A stretch of DNA of 64,000 nucleotides from Gammaproteobacteria bacterium (GCA_030583605.1 CP129466.1:2611001-2675000), one strand, 5' to 3'. Positions 8,661-17,748 are shown, counted from the stretch's first letter. A program made the numbers and translations. The notes: a model not told the origin generated them from the sequence alone.

Positions 8661-9380
8661 CTACGGGCAAACCGCCGTGCGCCGAATGATGTCGACGGCC
8701 TCATCGACGTCGTCGACGAGGCTCAGCATCGCGAGCTCATCCGTCCCGATGGTGCCCTCGGGCACCAGCGTATCGAGCAGGAAGGCGCGCAGAGACTGCC
8801 AGAACTGCCCGCCCATCGCCACCACCGGAAACCTCTCGAGCTTGCGGGTCTGGATCAGCGTCATCACCTCGAACGCCTCGTCGAGCGTGCCGAAGCCGCC
8901 CGGCATCACCACGAAGGCGCAGGAGTATTTCACCAGCATGACCTTGCGGACGAAGAAGTGCTCGAACTCGACGAACCGGTCCAGATATTCGTTGGGCTTC
9001 TGCTCGCGCGGCAGCCGGATGTTGCAGCCAAGACTCAGGCCACCCGCCTCGCGCGCCCCGCGGTTCGCCGCCTCCATGATCCCCGGCCCGCCACCGGTCA
9101 TCACCGCATAACCGGCGCGCGCGAGCGCGCTGCCGAGGGTCCGCGCGGTTTCGTAATACGGGTGGCCGGCGGTAAAACGCGCCGAGCCGAACACGGTCAC
9201 GCACGGCCCCTTGAACTCCAGCGCCTCGAACCCGCGCAGGAACTCCAGGAACAGGCGCACGGCGCTCTCGAGGTCCGCGCCATGATGGCGGCGCCCGGAC
9301 AGGAAATCTTTCTCCGCATCCGCCACCGCCGCCAGCATCGGGATGCCGGCACTACCGACGTAGCGACCGTTGTCCGTCAT
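8661..9380 (-). CDS. LOG-family protein (TIGR00730)
   Basis: 239 residues with the two diagnostic LOG motifs: GGGPGIMEAANRGA (~98-111) and PGGFGTLDE (~160-168). Family members form Rossmann-fold dimers, and many act as phosphoribohydrolases on cytokinin-type nucleotides or AMP. The N-terminal ~40 residues upstream of the core are longer than in minimal LOGs, as in the TIGR00730 longer subgroup. Single gene between the barrel protein and the two-component system. Confidence 0.9.
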   Translation of the reverse strand: MTDNGRYVGSAGIPMLAAVADAEKDFLSGRRHHGADLESAVRLFLEFLRGFEALEFKGPCVTVFGSARFTAGHPYYETARTLGSALARAGYAVMTGGGPGIMEAANRGAREAGGLSLGCNIRLPREQKPNEYLDRFVEFEHFFVRKVMLVKYSCAFVVMPGGFGTLDEAFEVMTLIQTRKLERFPVVAMGGQFWQSLRAFLLDTLVPEGTIGTDELAMLSLVDDVDEAVDIIRRTAVCP

Positions 9381-9420
9381 GGTCAGCTCCGGATCAGGGG
9401 CCGCGCCCCGGCGCAGCCGT

Positions 9421-10785
9421 TCACGCGGCAGCGCCCGTGCGTCGCGGCAGGCACACGGTCACCTGCGTGCCGCAGCCGAGCTCGCTCTGGATGGCGAGCG
9501 AGCCACCATGCGCCTCGGCAATGCGCCGGCACAGATACAGGCCGAGCCCGAGGCCGCCGGTGACGCGGCTGCGGGCCGGGTCGGCGCGATAGAACGGCTC
9601 GGTGACGCGCGCCAGGTCGTGCGTGGACATGCCGCGCCCGTGGTCGCAGACGCGAATCTCCGCCGATTCGCCGCTCGCGCGGACTGTGATCTCCACCGGC
9701 GGCTGGTCGGGCGTCGTGTAGCGCAGCGCGTTCTCCGCCAGATTCTTCACCAGCAGGCGCAACCGCGTTGCGTCGGCCTGGATGGTCAGCGGCTGCGGCG
9801 GCAGGTTGATGGTAACGCGCCCTTCGGCGCCGGCGACGTCGGCGTCCACCACGCCTGCGACCAGCTCGCCGAGATTCACCGGTGTGAGCTGCAGCTTGGA
9901 GTGGCGGGTGTTGAGCCGCTCGCTCTCGAGCAGGTCGGCGATGAGCCGCTCCATCTCGCCGATGTCCTGCATGAGATTCTCGCGCACGCTCGCATCCTCG
10001 AGAAACTCCAGCGCCACCTTGGCGCGGGTCAGCGGCGAGCGCAGTTCGTGGCTGATGGCGAGCAGCAGCTGGCGCTTTGCTTCGAGCATCGCGTGCACGT
10101 CGTCGGCCATGCGGTTGATGTCGGCGGCAAGTTCACCGAGGTCGTCCCGGCGGGTGACCGGGATGCGGTAATCGAGATCGCCCTGGCCGATACGCGCCGC
10201 GCCTTCCTTGATCCAGCGGATCGGTTTCACCAGCCAGCGCACCGCCATGTAGCAGCCCGTCAGCACGATCACCGAGAGGACGGCGATGATGGGCGTGGCG
10301 ATCTGCGGCCGCGGTGGCTCGGCGAACTTCGGCGAGGCGAAGATGATCTGGTATGGACCATCCTGGATCTTGACGAACGCGCGATTCTCGTAACGCGCGA
10401 GCTCGAGCAGCTCGATCGTCTTGGTCCAGGGCTGCACCTCGTAGAGCACGCCCGGCACCAGGAAACGGCTGTGCGAAAAGGGCACCTCGTCGAGCGGCGG
10501 GAACCGCTTGTCCGACTCCCAGTGCATGTCCGGGCCGACGATCATGATATCCACCGGCACCTTGTCGACGATGGCCTTGGCGCGCTCGACGTTGGGCGGC
10601 AGGCCGATGTCGTTCAGCACGTACTCCACGTGCAGCGCCATGTGCGCACCGATCACCTCGCTGAGGTAGCCGGTGCCCCACACGAGGTCGAAGACGTAGC
10701 GCGAAGCGCCCACGTAGACGAGCGAGGTCAGCAGGAATACTCCGAGCACCCGGGCCGAGAGCGAACGGGTGATCCGGTCGATCAC
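9421..10785 (-). CDS. HAMP-domain sensor histidine kinase
   Basis: Membrane sensor of 454 residues. A GTG start is chosen because it overlaps the response-regulator stop as GTGA. TM1 is ~8-28, a periplasmic sensor region ~30-155 follows, and TM2 is ~160-182 (PIIAVLSVIVLTGCY). HAMP comes next, then the HisKA H-box ISHELRSPLTR, N-box NLAENALRYT, G1 DHGRGMS and G2 GGLGLGLYL. The architecture resembles CpxA/RstB kinases. It should phosphorylate the OmpR-type regulator encoded just upstream. The input signal is unknown. Confidence 0.92.
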   Translation of the reverse strand: MIDRITRSLSARVLGVFLLTSLVYVGASRYVFDLVWGTGYLSEVIGAHMALHVEYVLNDIGLPPNVERAKAIVDKVPVDIMIVGPDMHWESDKRFPPLDEVPFSHSRFLVPGVLYEVQPWTKTIELLELARYENRAFVKIQDGPYQIIFASPKFAEPPRPQIATPIIAVLSVIVLTGCYMAVRWLVKPIRWIKEGAARIGQGDLDYRIPVTRRDDLGELAADINRMADDVHAMLEAKRQLLLAISHELRSPLTRAKVALEFLEDASVRENLMQDIGEMERLIADLLESERLNTRHSKLQLTPVNLGELVAGVVDADVAGAEGRVTINLPPQPLTIQADATRLRLLVKNLAENALRYTTPDQPPVEITVRASGESAEIRVCDHGRGMSTHDLARVTEPFYRADPARSRVTGGLGLGLYLCRRIAEAHGGSLAIQSELGCGTQVTVCLPRRTGAAA

Positions 10786-11483
10786 GAGGATCTGGCCTCG
10801 GCACCCACGAAGGTGTAGCCCGTTCCCCACACCGTCTTGATGAAACGCGGCTGGCGCGTGGTGTCCTTGAGCTTCTGGCGGAGCCGGCTCACGAGAATGT
10901 CGACGGACCGCGAGAACAGCTGCGCATCGATGCCGCGCAGTTCGTTGAGGATCTCGTCGCGGGTGAATGTCCGACCCGGGTTGCTCGCGAACAGCACCAG
11001 CAACTGGTACTCCATCGTGGTGAGATCGAGCGGACTGCCCTCGAGATCCACCGTGCGCCGTTCCAGGTTGATCTCCAGGTCCTCGAACACCAGCCGGCCG
11101 GGCTCTCCGGGCTCCTCGCGACCGACGGTCCGGCGCAGCACGTTCTGCACACGCGCCACCAGTTCGCGCGGCTCGAAGGGCTTGGGCATGTAGTCGTCCG
11201 CGCCGAGTTCCAGCCCCACGACCCGATCCGTCACGTCACCGCGCGCGGTCAGCATGATGATGGGAACCGAGCTCTTGCGGCGGATCTCCCGGCACACCGC
11301 AAACCCGTCCTGGTCCGGCAGCATGACGTCGAGGATCACCAGATCCGGCTGCTCGCGTTCGAGCTTCTCCAGGCCCAGTGCCGGATGGTTCGCCGCGACG
11401 AGATCCAGGTCAAAGCGCTTGAAGTAAGCGCCGAGCAGCTCGCCCAGTTTCTCGTCGTCGTCGATCAGGAGGATTCGCGGCAT
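10782..11483 (-). CDS. OmpR-family response regulator
   Basis: 233 residues. The receiver domain (1-120) has the acidic pocket IDDDE, the phospho-accepting Asp in VILDVMLPDQDG (~53), MLTARGD and the conserved Lys in MPKPFEP. A winged-helix DNA-binding domain (~130-230) ends IKTVWGTGYTFVG. Partner kinase follows with a 4-bp overlap. Three GTTACA-type direct repeats at 10-bp spacing lie ~115 bases upstream, the pattern expected for tandem OmpR-family sites, so autoregulation is likely. Confidence 0.93.
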   Translation of the reverse strand: MPRILLIDDDEKLGELLGAYFKRFDLDLVAANHPALGLEKLEREQPDLVILDVMLPDQDGFAVCREIRRKSSVPIIMLTARGDVTDRVVGLELGADDYMPKPFEPRELVARVQNVLRRTVGREEPGEPGRLVFEDLEINLERRTVDLEGSPLDLTTMEYQLLVLFASNPGRTFTRDEILNELRGIDAQLFSRSVDILVSRLRQKLKDTTRQPRFIKTVWGTGYTFVGAEARSS

Positions 11484-11598
11484 GGTTCACAGTTTCATCG
11501 CGATGCAGTCCGTATCGTACGCGGCCGTGCGTTGGAGTGTCCCTGCCGGGCTGCGCAGGGGCAATTGTACGTCCCGGAAATCGACCGCGCTTCGCGCT

Positions 11599-11624
11599 GT
11601 TACAAAGCGTTACAGGCCGTTACG
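11599..11624. promoter_or_regulatory. Triple GTTACA direct repeat, candidate OmpR-family operator
   Basis: GTTACA at 11599, GTTACA at 11609 and GTTACG at 11619 are exactly one helical turn apart. OmpR-family regulators bind such head-to-tail half-sites. The site lies in the 223-bp divergent gap between the response-regulator gene and the 35-residue membrane-protein gene. Confidence 0.6.
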
Positions 11625-11706
11625 GCGCTGCAAGGAAACGGCAACCAAGGGACGGTAGGCTTTCGGTCGAGAGTTGGGTAGTTGTCAAAAAGCCAAGGAG
11701 AACATT

Positions 11707-11814
11707 ATGCGCAATGACTGGCTGGAAGCGGGTGAGTTGCTCGATACCGTCGTGGTAGTGAGTATCGCCCTGTTCTTCCCGGTGGCGGTCGTTCTCGCCA
11801 TCGTTGGTGGCTGA
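11707..11814 (+). CDS. 35-residue single-span membrane protein
   Basis: Short gene MRNDWLEAGE followed by a hydrophobic segment (~14-34, with VVVVSIALFFPVAVVLA) and ending IVGG. AAGGAGAA is placed seven bases before the ATG, the strongest ribosome site nearby, and an intrinsic terminator follows 54 bases after the stop. An upstream operator-like repeat and a divergent two-component system suggest it is a regulated small membrane protein, possibly a modulator of the adjacent kinase; that role is inference. Confidence 0.7.
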   Translation: MRNDWLEAGELLDTVVVVSIALFFPVAVVLAIVGG

Positions 11815-11867
11815 GCGGAAGCTCGGGGACCCGGCGGGCCTGGCCCCGCACCTCCCGATCACGCCAG

Positions 11868-11893
11868 CGCGGCCGTTCGGCCGCGTTTTTTTT
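11868..11893 (+). terminator. Intrinsic terminator of the small membrane-protein gene
   Basis: Seven-bp stem CGCGGCC and GGCCGCG with GTTC loop, followed by eight Ts. Confidence 0.9.
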
Positions 11894-11920
11894 GGCTCCG
11901 TTTTACATCTGCGGGCGCAG

Positions 11921-12007
11921 GGTCGCGGCTTGCGCCGCTCCTACGGGGCTGCGTTCATCACTTGCGTCAAACCGCGGCCCGCCAGGAGCGACGCTAGTCG
12001 CGAGCAC
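11921..12007. repeat. REPIN-like pair of REP sequences
   Basis: GGTCGCGGCTTGCGCCGCTC then CTACG at 11921-11945 and CAGGAGCGACGCTAGTCGCG then AGCAC at 11983-12007 are inverted copies of one REP-type unit. The same family appears at 49717-49909. It lies just past the terminator at the 3' end of the short gene. Confidence 0.65.
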
Positions 12008-12047
12008 TGTTTGGTCGATTGCCCTGGCAGGATCTGTCGCGCCTCGC

Positions 12048-12872
12048 CTACCGCCGGGTCCAGCGCCCGCGTGTCTCCGCCATCTGCTCGGTACCGGTGC
12101 GCATGGCGAGGCGGCGGTTGAATTCCTCGGGCCCGAGGATCCGCTGCGGCAGTACGTTCATCGGGTCCGTCCGGTAGCCGAGCTCCCGCACGGTGTAGTC
12201 GTAAGCCTGCTGGGCCGCACGCTCGTGCTCCGGCACCGGCTCGGCGTCGTCGAGCCAGCGGAACCAGCGGTCCACGAACTGCTCGAGGAACTTCTCGCAG
12301 GTGCCGATATTTTCGTCGTTGAGCTCGGCGTACGAACTCACCGCCACCGGTGACATCAGCGCGCGCAGGTACGTACCGTGACTGACGAAGCGCGTCCACT
12401 TCGGGTCGCTGCGGAACTTCAGGAAGCCCTCGTTGGCGGGCTCGTAATACCGCACGAGATAGTCGTGGTTGACGCGCAGATCCACGCGCGGCGTGTACTC
12501 GGCGTAGAAATAGAGCTTCGGTATCGTGCCGAAGATCACCGCCATGTGCGGCACGCGCGTCTGCTGGCTGAGAAACGCGGTGGCGTTCATGTCGAGCAGG
12601 CTCGCCTTGCGGTTGCCCAGCCAGGAATACACCAGCCAGTCCACCTGCTCGCCGGTATAGCCCCAGAAACCGCCTTCGAGCTGGCGGTCCGGCGAGGTCC
12701 AGTAGTCCTGCCCCTCGTTCTGCCGGTGGCGCTGCACGGGGAAGCGCGCCCGCACGCGCTCGACGATCTTCGAATGAATGCCGAGGCAGCGCTCCCAGGC
12801 GCGGGAGACGTCCACGTCGGGGTTCTCCGTCAGGAATTCCATGATGGTTTTGGTTTCGGACCTTGCACTCAT
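12048..12872 (-). CDS. Red chlorophyll catabolite reductase-like protein (bilin reductase superfamily)
   Basis: 274 residues, cytoplasmic, no signal peptide. The middle of the chain follows the plant RCC reductase pattern as I know it: VDWLVYSWL (~85), a strand block with NATAFLSQQ, an IPKLYFYAEYTPRVDLRVNHDYLVRYYE-type segment (~127-154) and a GTYLRALMSPVAV segment (~178-190). RCC reductase and related bilin reductases reduce linear tetrapyrroles with electrons from ferredoxin. Divergent neighbours encode an alpha/beta-hydrolase and a 2Fe-2S ferredoxin. The match is by eye and a distant hypothetical family remains possible. The start is chosen for GGAG upstream. Confidence 0.55.
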   Translation of the reverse strand: MSARSETKTIMEFLTENPDVDVSRAWERCLGIHSKIVERVRARFPVQRHRQNEGQDYWTSPDRQLEGGFWGYTGEQVDWLVYSWLGNRKASLLDMNATAFLSQQTRVPHMAVIFGTIPKLYFYAEYTPRVDLRVNHDYLVRYYEPANEGFLKFRSDPKWTRFVSHGTYLRALMSPVAVSSYAELNDENIGTCEKFLEQFVDRWFRWLDDAEPVPEHERAAQQAYDYTVRELGYRTDPMNVLPQRILGPEEFNRRLAMRTGTEQMAETRGRWTRR

Positions 12873-13086
12873 CGGTACTGCTCCGTTGCGGGACGCCGCC
12901 TGAAGGGAGCGCAAGTCTAGTGGCCGGCCGCGTGGCCCGACAGCCCGGAGCGCCGGGACACCGCTTGGCGAACAGCCGCTGGTGGCCAGGCGCCTGCAGG
13001 CGCCACGCACCGCGATCGCGGTGTAGTCCGCAGCGCGAAAAGCTGGCCCGGGCCGCGGTGTGCTCTGCTAACGTTGAGGCCCTGCC

Positions 13087-13890
13087 ATGCCCGTCGCGCA
13101 CATCAATGGCCACCGCATGTACTACGAGGTCCACGGTCGTGGGCCGCCGGCGATCTGCATGGGCGGCTGGGGCACCTATTGCCACGGCGGTGAACGGCAC
13201 CTGGCGCGCGGTCTCACCGACCGCTACCAGACGCTGATCATCGACTATCGCGGCCTTGGCGAGTCGAGCGACGACCCGGCGACACCGGCCACCATGGCCC
13301 TGCACGCGCAGGACGTCATCGGCCTGCTCGATGAGCTGCGCTGGACCAACGCCCACGTCATCGGCCTCGTCGGCATGGGTGCCTGTATCGGCCAGGAGAT
13401 CGCCATCGAGCGCCCCGACCTGGTACGCAGCCTCGTCAACATGGGTGCGTGGGTACGCTGCGATTCGTTCCTCGCGGACCAGCTGACAATGTTCCGCGAC
13501 ATTCACCGCGACTGCGGCTTCGACGCCTTTCGCAGGCACGTCTGCCTGATGTCCTTTCGTCCCGATTACTACAACGCCAACCGGGAGCGCCTGCTCGCTC
13601 CGGGCGGTCCGTGGCAGGAACTGCAGGGCCGCTACGAAACGCACGCACGCCTCGTCGAAGCCTGCCTGCGGCACGACACACTCGACCGACTCGGCCGGAT
13701 CCGGGCACCGACGCTGATCATTCACGCCGGCGAGGACATCGTGACCGGGCCGCGGGTTACGCAGGCGCTGGAGCACGGCATCCCGGGAGCCCGGGGTGTG
13801 CTCATGGGCGAGGCTGCGCACGTCGTCGCCGGGCGCGGGCAGAAAGCGGAGTTCGCACGGCACCTGTTCTCATTTCTCGAGGCACATTAA
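13087..13890 (+). CDS. Alpha/beta-fold hydrolase
   Basis: 267 residues of one alpha/beta-hydrolase domain: [11 protein letters not shown] oxyanion region (~19-29), [12 protein letters not shown] (~49-60), acid loop [11 protein letters not shown] (~215-225) and a C-terminal AAHVVAGRG with the expected His. The nucleophile elbow is unusual: [15 protein letters not shown] carries no Ser in the normal place, so the catalytic residue is uncertain. It starts a two-gene unit with the ferredoxin gene, stop and next ATG separated by four bases, and is divergent from the RCC reductase-like gene. Confidence 0.8.
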   Translation: MPVAHINGHRMYYEVHGRGPPAICMGGWGTYCHGGERHLARGLTDRYQTLIIDYRGLGESSDDPATPATMALHAQDVIGLLDELRWTNAHVIGLVGMGACIGQEIAIERPDLVRSLVNMGAWVRCDSFLADQLTMFRDIHRDCGFDAFRRHVCLMSFRPDYYNANRERLLAPGGPWQELQGRYETHARLVEACLRHDTLDRLGRIRAPTLIIHAGEDIVTGPRVTQALEHGIPGARGVLMGEAAHVVAGRGQKAEFARHLFSFLEAH

Positions 13891-13894
13891 GCAG

Positions 13895-14272
13895 ATGGGC
13901 AAACCAGCCGCACCCGGCGAGACGATCGAGGACCGCGTCAGACGGCTCGGCCTTGCATCGATCCGCCACCATGTCTTTCTCTGCGCCGACCAGACCGTGG
14001 CGAACTGTTGCGAGCGCGAAGCCGGACTCGCCTCCTGGCAGTACCTGAAGAAGCGCCTGACGGAACTGCGGCTGACCGGTGCCGGCGGCATTTACCGCAG
14101 CAAGGTCAACTGCCTGCAGGTGTGCATGGGCGGGCCGATCGCAGTCGTCTACCCCGACGGCGTCTGGTATCGCAGCTGCACGCCGGAGGTACTCGAACGC
14201 ATCATCCAGGAGCACCTCATTGGCGGCGTCCCCGTCGCCGAGTACGTGATTGCCGCGCCGTCGTCCTCCTGA
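13895..14272 (+). CDS. Thioredoxin-like 2Fe-2S ferredoxin
   Basis: 125 residues of the thioredoxin-fold [2Fe-2S] ferredoxin family. The cluster ligands are spread in two pairs: [12 protein letters not shown] (~27-36) and NCLQVCMGG (~71-79), followed by YPDGVWY and a C-terminal helix ([13 protein letters not shown]). Such proteins are soluble electron carriers. It is placed four bases behind the hydrolase gene and faces a likely ferredoxin-dependent reductase, which makes electron supply to that reductase a reasonable inference. Confidence 0.82.
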   Translation: MGKPAAPGETIEDRVRRLGLASIRHHVFLCADQTVANCCEREAGLASWQYLKKRLTELRLTGAGGIYRSKVNCLQVCMGGPIAVVYPDGVWYRSCTPEVLERIIQEHLIGGVPVAEYVIAAPSSS

Positions 14273-14371
14273 GCACCGCGAAAATGCAGCGGTACTGCAT
14301 CCTTATCGTGACTCGTCATACCGCTACCGGACCTGCAGCATGGGCACGCTGCATAGGCACCGGAGCGAAAC

Positions 14372-14581
14372 ATGGATCGTCGGGCGTTTCTCTGCATGCT
14401 GATCGCCGCGCCGGCCGCGGCCGAATGGCGGCGCAACAACCGTGAGGAATGCGCCCGCACCGACCGGCAACTGCAGGCGATCGAATCGCAGCGGCGCGCG
14501 GGCTACACGGCGAAACAAGGCCGTCGCCTGAACGCGCGACGCGAACAACTCGAGCGCGCCCGGCGCGAACGCTGTCGCTGA
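14372..14581 (+). CDS. Small exported basic protein
   Basis: 69 residues. A short signal-like start (MDRRAFLCMLIAAPAAA) is followed by an Arg/Glu-rich helix (REECARTDRQLQAI, GRRLNARREQLERARR) bounded by Cys at ~27 and ~68, which could pair to close a helical hairpin. GGAG lies six bases before the ATG. It looks like a small periplasmic protein; function not recognised. Confidence 0.55.
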   Translation: MDRRAFLCMLIAAPAAAEWRRNNREECARTDRQLQAIESQRRAGYTAKQGRRLNARREQLERARRERCR

Positions 14582-15409
14582 ACGTCACGCTGCAGTCGGC
14601 ACTGCAGTGCCGACGGGATATTGCGACCTCGGGGTGATCGGGGCTGAAGCCCCGCCTGCACTGCTGCGCTGATCGCGCTGCCCGATCGACCCTGCCCGCG
14701 CCGCAGGCGCAGGGGGTCCGGCGCCCCGGAAATCCCCACCTGCGGTGCACCCCGACAGGAGACCGCGGCAGAACTGCTTCCCGGGACGCCGGACGCAAAC
14801 TGGATCCGTCTGGCGTTTGGCTGGCATTGAATCCCCGACGAGGGCCGCGCCGACCAGCGGTCGACGGGGCGCAGGACTTCGGGTGGCCAGTGCCTCCGAA
14901 GTATATACAAGTGAGCCGGCATCGCAGCGGTGCCGGCGGGTTACGCTCCACAGGCCGATTCATGGTCAGCACCTGACAGGTAACTCATTGTTTTCTTTAC
15001 ACAGCCAGCCTTCTGTCACCAGACACCGGGCGGCCGTTGCCGGGCCGACCTCGGGCCGCCGCGCAACCGTCGGAGTCATTCCTTTAAAACTCAGTTAGTT
15101 GCAATTTCAGCAACAGGAACCGCCGCAGGTTGGCCCCGTTCCGATCGCAGAACGGCGCTCGGCCCAGCGCCAGCAGGCCGGTCGAATGCTGCCCGTGGTG
15201 CGTTCCAGACGCTGGGAATACCGGCACAACGAGGCTGAATCCATCCGGTGAACCGCATTGCTGCAGGCCAGCGCAGGCCATCCAGCCTCCGACAGCCGTG
15301 GTCATGCCGGCGCTGCGCCGACCGCGACCGCGGGCCACGATCCGCAGCCCAGCGGCTGCAGCGGGGCGAATCGGCGCGGCCCGGGCTTCCGCTATGCTCT
15401 GGCAGTACC
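14582..15409. other. Gene-free region of about 830 bases
   Basis: No supportable gene on either strand. It holds short dyads such as GGGGCTGAAGCCCC at about 14640 and TTGCAATTTCAGCAA near 15098, and an AT-richer stretch (TAACTCATTGTTTTCTTTAC, about 14981-15000) that could be a promoter. No T-run terminator or member of the main repeat families was recognised. Confidence 0.4.
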
Positions 15410-16096
15410 GTGAGCACCAACGATCCGAATGCATCAACCCTCGTCGTGTTCTGCCGGCGCCCCGCGCCCGGCGTCGGCAAGCAGCGCGTGGCCGCAATGG
15501 CGGGTCCGGTGGTTGCCCATGGGCTCGGCGAACGCCTGCTCGCTGCAGCGCTCGAAGATGCCGCGACCTGGCCTGGGCCTGTCGCGCTCTCGCCCGCGGT
15601 GGAGGCGGACCGGGACTGGGCCGCGGGTTTGCTGGCGCGCGCCGCCGAGGTCGTGCCGCAGGCCGAGGGCTCGCTCGGCGCACGACTGCAGCATGTGGAC
15701 CGCGTGCTGCGCGCAGGCGGCCACCGGCAACTCGTGTTCATCGGCTCGGACGCGCCGTTGCTCGATGTGGCGTATTACGCCCGTGCCCGTATCGCGCTGC
15801 GCCAGTGCGACGTCGTGCTCGGTCCGGCCGAGGACGGCGGCGTCACGCTGATGGCGGCGCGCGTCGCCTGGCCGGATATCGCTGACCTGCCCTGGGGCAG
15901 CCCGGAACTCGCGGGGAAGCTCGACCGCCGTTGCCGCTCACGCGGACTGACCGTGCGCGAACTCGACTGTCGCTACGACGTGGACGACGTCGGGATCCTG
16001 CCACGCCTGTACCGCGACCTCGCGCCCGATCCGCGTCCCGCACGGCGCGCGCTGCGCGACTGGCTCGACCAGCAGGCCGGCGACCTGATCCGGTAA
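15410..16096 (+). CDS. TIGR04282-type glycosyltransferase (rSAM/selenodomain-associated transferase 1)
   Basis: 228 residues, GTG start. N-terminal LVVFCRRPAPGVGKQRVAA (~10-28) is the nucleotide-sugar pyrophosphorylase-like signature of this family. IGSDAPLLD (~114-122) and GPAEDGGVTLMAA (~140-152) carry the conserved acidic residues, and the end has RYDVDDVGIL (DxxxD). Members are often filed under arsenosugar synthesis, but no arsenic methyltransferase is nearby. First gene of an operon with a TIGR04283-type transferase, a radical SAM enzyme and a UbiA prenyltransferase. Confidence 0.82.
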   Translation: MSTNDPNASTLVVFCRRPAPGVGKQRVAAMAGPVVAHGLGERLLAAALEDAATWPGPVALSPAVEADRDWAAGLLARAAEVVPQAEGSLGARLQHVDRVLRAGGHRQLVFIGSDAPLLDVAYYARARIALRQCDVVLGPAEDGGVTLMAARVAWPDIADLPWGSPELAGKLDRRCRSRGLTVRELDCRYDVDDVGILPRLYRDLAPDPRPARRALRDWLDQQAGDLIR

Positions 16097-16106
16097 GGTG
16101 ATCACG

Positions 16107-16811
16107 ATGGCGGATACAGCGGCGCTGCCGCGCCTGTCGGTCGTGATTCCGGTGCTCGGTGATACACCGGCACTCGGCCGGCTGTTGATCCAGCTGCACG
16201 CGCAGCGGCCCGCGCCGGCCGAAGTCCTGGTCGTGGATGGCGGCGCGGATGCGCAATGTCGCACCCTCTGCGAGCGGGCAGCCGCAGGTTACGCGGCGAC
16301 CCGCCCCGGCCGCGGACACCAGTTGCACCACGGCGCAGCGCACACCCGCGGTGACGTGCTGTGGTTTCTGCATGCAGATGCCGTCATCCCGCCCGACGCC
16401 ACCACCGCCATCCTCGACGCGCTGCGCGACCATGCCGTCGGCGGATACTTCCGCTTCCGCTTCGGCGGCTCGCCCGCCTGGCACAAGACGGTGCTGGCTG
16501 CGCTGATCAACCTGCGCACCCGCGTCGGCGTGCCGTATGGCGACCAGGGGCTGTTCGCCACGCGTCGCGCCTACGATGCGGCGGGCGGGTTCCCCGACCT
16601 GCCGTTGTTCGAGGAAGTGGCGCTGATCAAGCGCCTGCGCCGCGCCGGACGCTTCGTGCGTCTCGCCCCGGCGATCACCGTTTGCCCGCGCCGCTGGGAG
16701 CGCGACGGCTGGCTGCACCGCACATTGGAAAACCGCGCGCTTGCACTGGCCTATATGGCGGGCACGTCGCCGTCGCGCCTCGCGCGGCGTTACCGCGAGC
16801 AGAGACGGTGA
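16107..16811 (+). CDS. TIGR04283-type family 2 glycosyltransferase
   Basis: 234 residues. GT-A fold with LSVVIPVLGD at the N terminus, VLVVDGGADAQ, RGHQLHHGA, and the metal-binding LWFHADA-like motif WFLHADAVIPPD (~83-94). A GDQGLFATRRAYDAAGGF segment (~149-166) and FEEVALIKRLRRAGR are typical of rSAM/selenodomain-associated transferase 2. AAGGTG six bases upstream supports this ATG over a GTG nine bases earlier. Its stop overlaps the start of the radical SAM gene as GTGA. Confidence 0.88.
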   Translation: MADTAALPRLSVVIPVLGDTPALGRLLIQLHAQRPAPAEVLVVDGGADAQCRTLCERAAAGYAATRPGRGHQLHHGAAHTRGDVLWFLHADAVIPPDATTAILDALRDHAVGGYFRFRFGGSPAWHKTVLAALINLRTRVGVPYGDQGLFATRRAYDAAGGFPDLPLFEEVALIKRLRRAGRFVRLAPAITVCPRRWERDGWLHRTLENRALALAYMAGTSPSRLARRYREQRR

Positions 16812-17716
16812 TCGGTCCCGAGGCCGCCGGCGCGGCGCGCGGCTATATCCAGCCGCACGCCCTCGACGAACTGTGGTTCCACGTCGGCACGGCATGCAAT
16901 CTCGAGTGCCCGTTCTGCCTCGAGGGATCGAGGCCCGGCGACCAGCGGCTGCAGCGCATGACGCTTGCCGACACACGCCCGTTCGTCGAGCAGGCGGTCG
17001 GGCTCGGCGTGCGCCAGTTCTCCTTCACCGGCGGCGAGCCGTTCGTGGTGCGCGATTTCGTGAACATACTCGCCCACGCCGCAGCGGTGCGCCCCTGCCT
17101 GGTCCTCACCAACGGCACCGAGCCGCTGCTGCAACGGCTGCGCCAGATCGAAGGGCTGCGTGCGGCGGCGTGTCCGGTCTCCTTTCGGATCAGCATCGAC
17201 TACCCGGACGAGGCCCGCCATGACGCCGGCCGCGGCGCAGGCTCCTTCCGCAAGGCGCTGCAAGGGCTTGGCGCGTTGCATCGGCTGGGTTTTGGCGTGT
17301 CGCTCGCGCGGCAGATGCAGCCGGACGAGGACACGGGCGCCATCGAGGCGCAGTACCGGCGATTACTCGCGGCCCATGCACTGCCCGGGGACCTGCGCAT
17401 CGTATCGTTCCCGGACTTCGGCACGCCCGGAGAACACCGCACCGTGCCGGTGATTACTGCAGACTGCATGACGCGCTATCACACCGAGGCGACCCGCCGC
17501 GCGTTCATGTGCGCCTTCAGCAAGATGGTGGTGAAGATCGGCGGTCGAATGCGTGTCTACGCCTGCACGCTGGTGGATGATGACCCGGGCTACGACCTCG
17601 GCGCCGATCTTGCTGCAGCGATGCGCCAGCGGGTGATGCTCACGCATCACCGCTGCTTCGCCTGCTTCCGGTACGGTGCCTCATGCAGCGAGCTGCAGGA
17701 GCAGCACCAGCCGTAA
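16808..17716 (+). CDS. Radical SAM enzyme with C-terminal Cys cluster
   Basis: 302 residues from a GTG start that overlaps the previous stop by four bases. The radical SAM cluster motif is CNLECPFC (~28-35), followed by the SAM-binding FTGGEPF (~68-74). The C-terminal part has MCAFS, YACTLVDDD and HHRCFACFRYGASC, seven or more Cys that could hold an auxiliary Fe-S cluster as in SPASM/Twitch proteins. It is not the ArsS family usually linked to the two transferases upstream. The reaction is unknown. Operon context suggests it modifies a lipid- or sugar-linked product made with the transferases and the prenyltransferase. Confidence 0.85.
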   Translation: MIGPEAAGAARGYIQPHALDELWFHVGTACNLECPFCLEGSRPGDQRLQRMTLADTRPFVEQAVGLGVRQFSFTGGEPFVVRDFVNILAHAAAVRPCLVLTNGTEPLLQRLRQIEGLRAAACPVSFRISIDYPDEARHDAGRGAGSFRKALQGLGALHRLGFGVSLARQMQPDEDTGAIEAQYRRLLAAHALPGDLRIVSFPDFGTPGEHRTVPVITADCMTRYHTEATRRAFMCAFSKMVVKIGGRMRVYACTLVDDDPGYDLGADLAAAMRQRVMLTHHRCFACFRYGASCSELQEQHQP

Positions 17717-17748
17717 CTCACGGCAGAACACGATCACGCTGGTGCCAC

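Noticed and set aside
15410..16811. Arsenosugar biosynthesis cluster
   Set aside because: The two transferases fit that naming, but the radical SAM enzyme does not look like ArsS and no arsenic methyltransferase is in the window.
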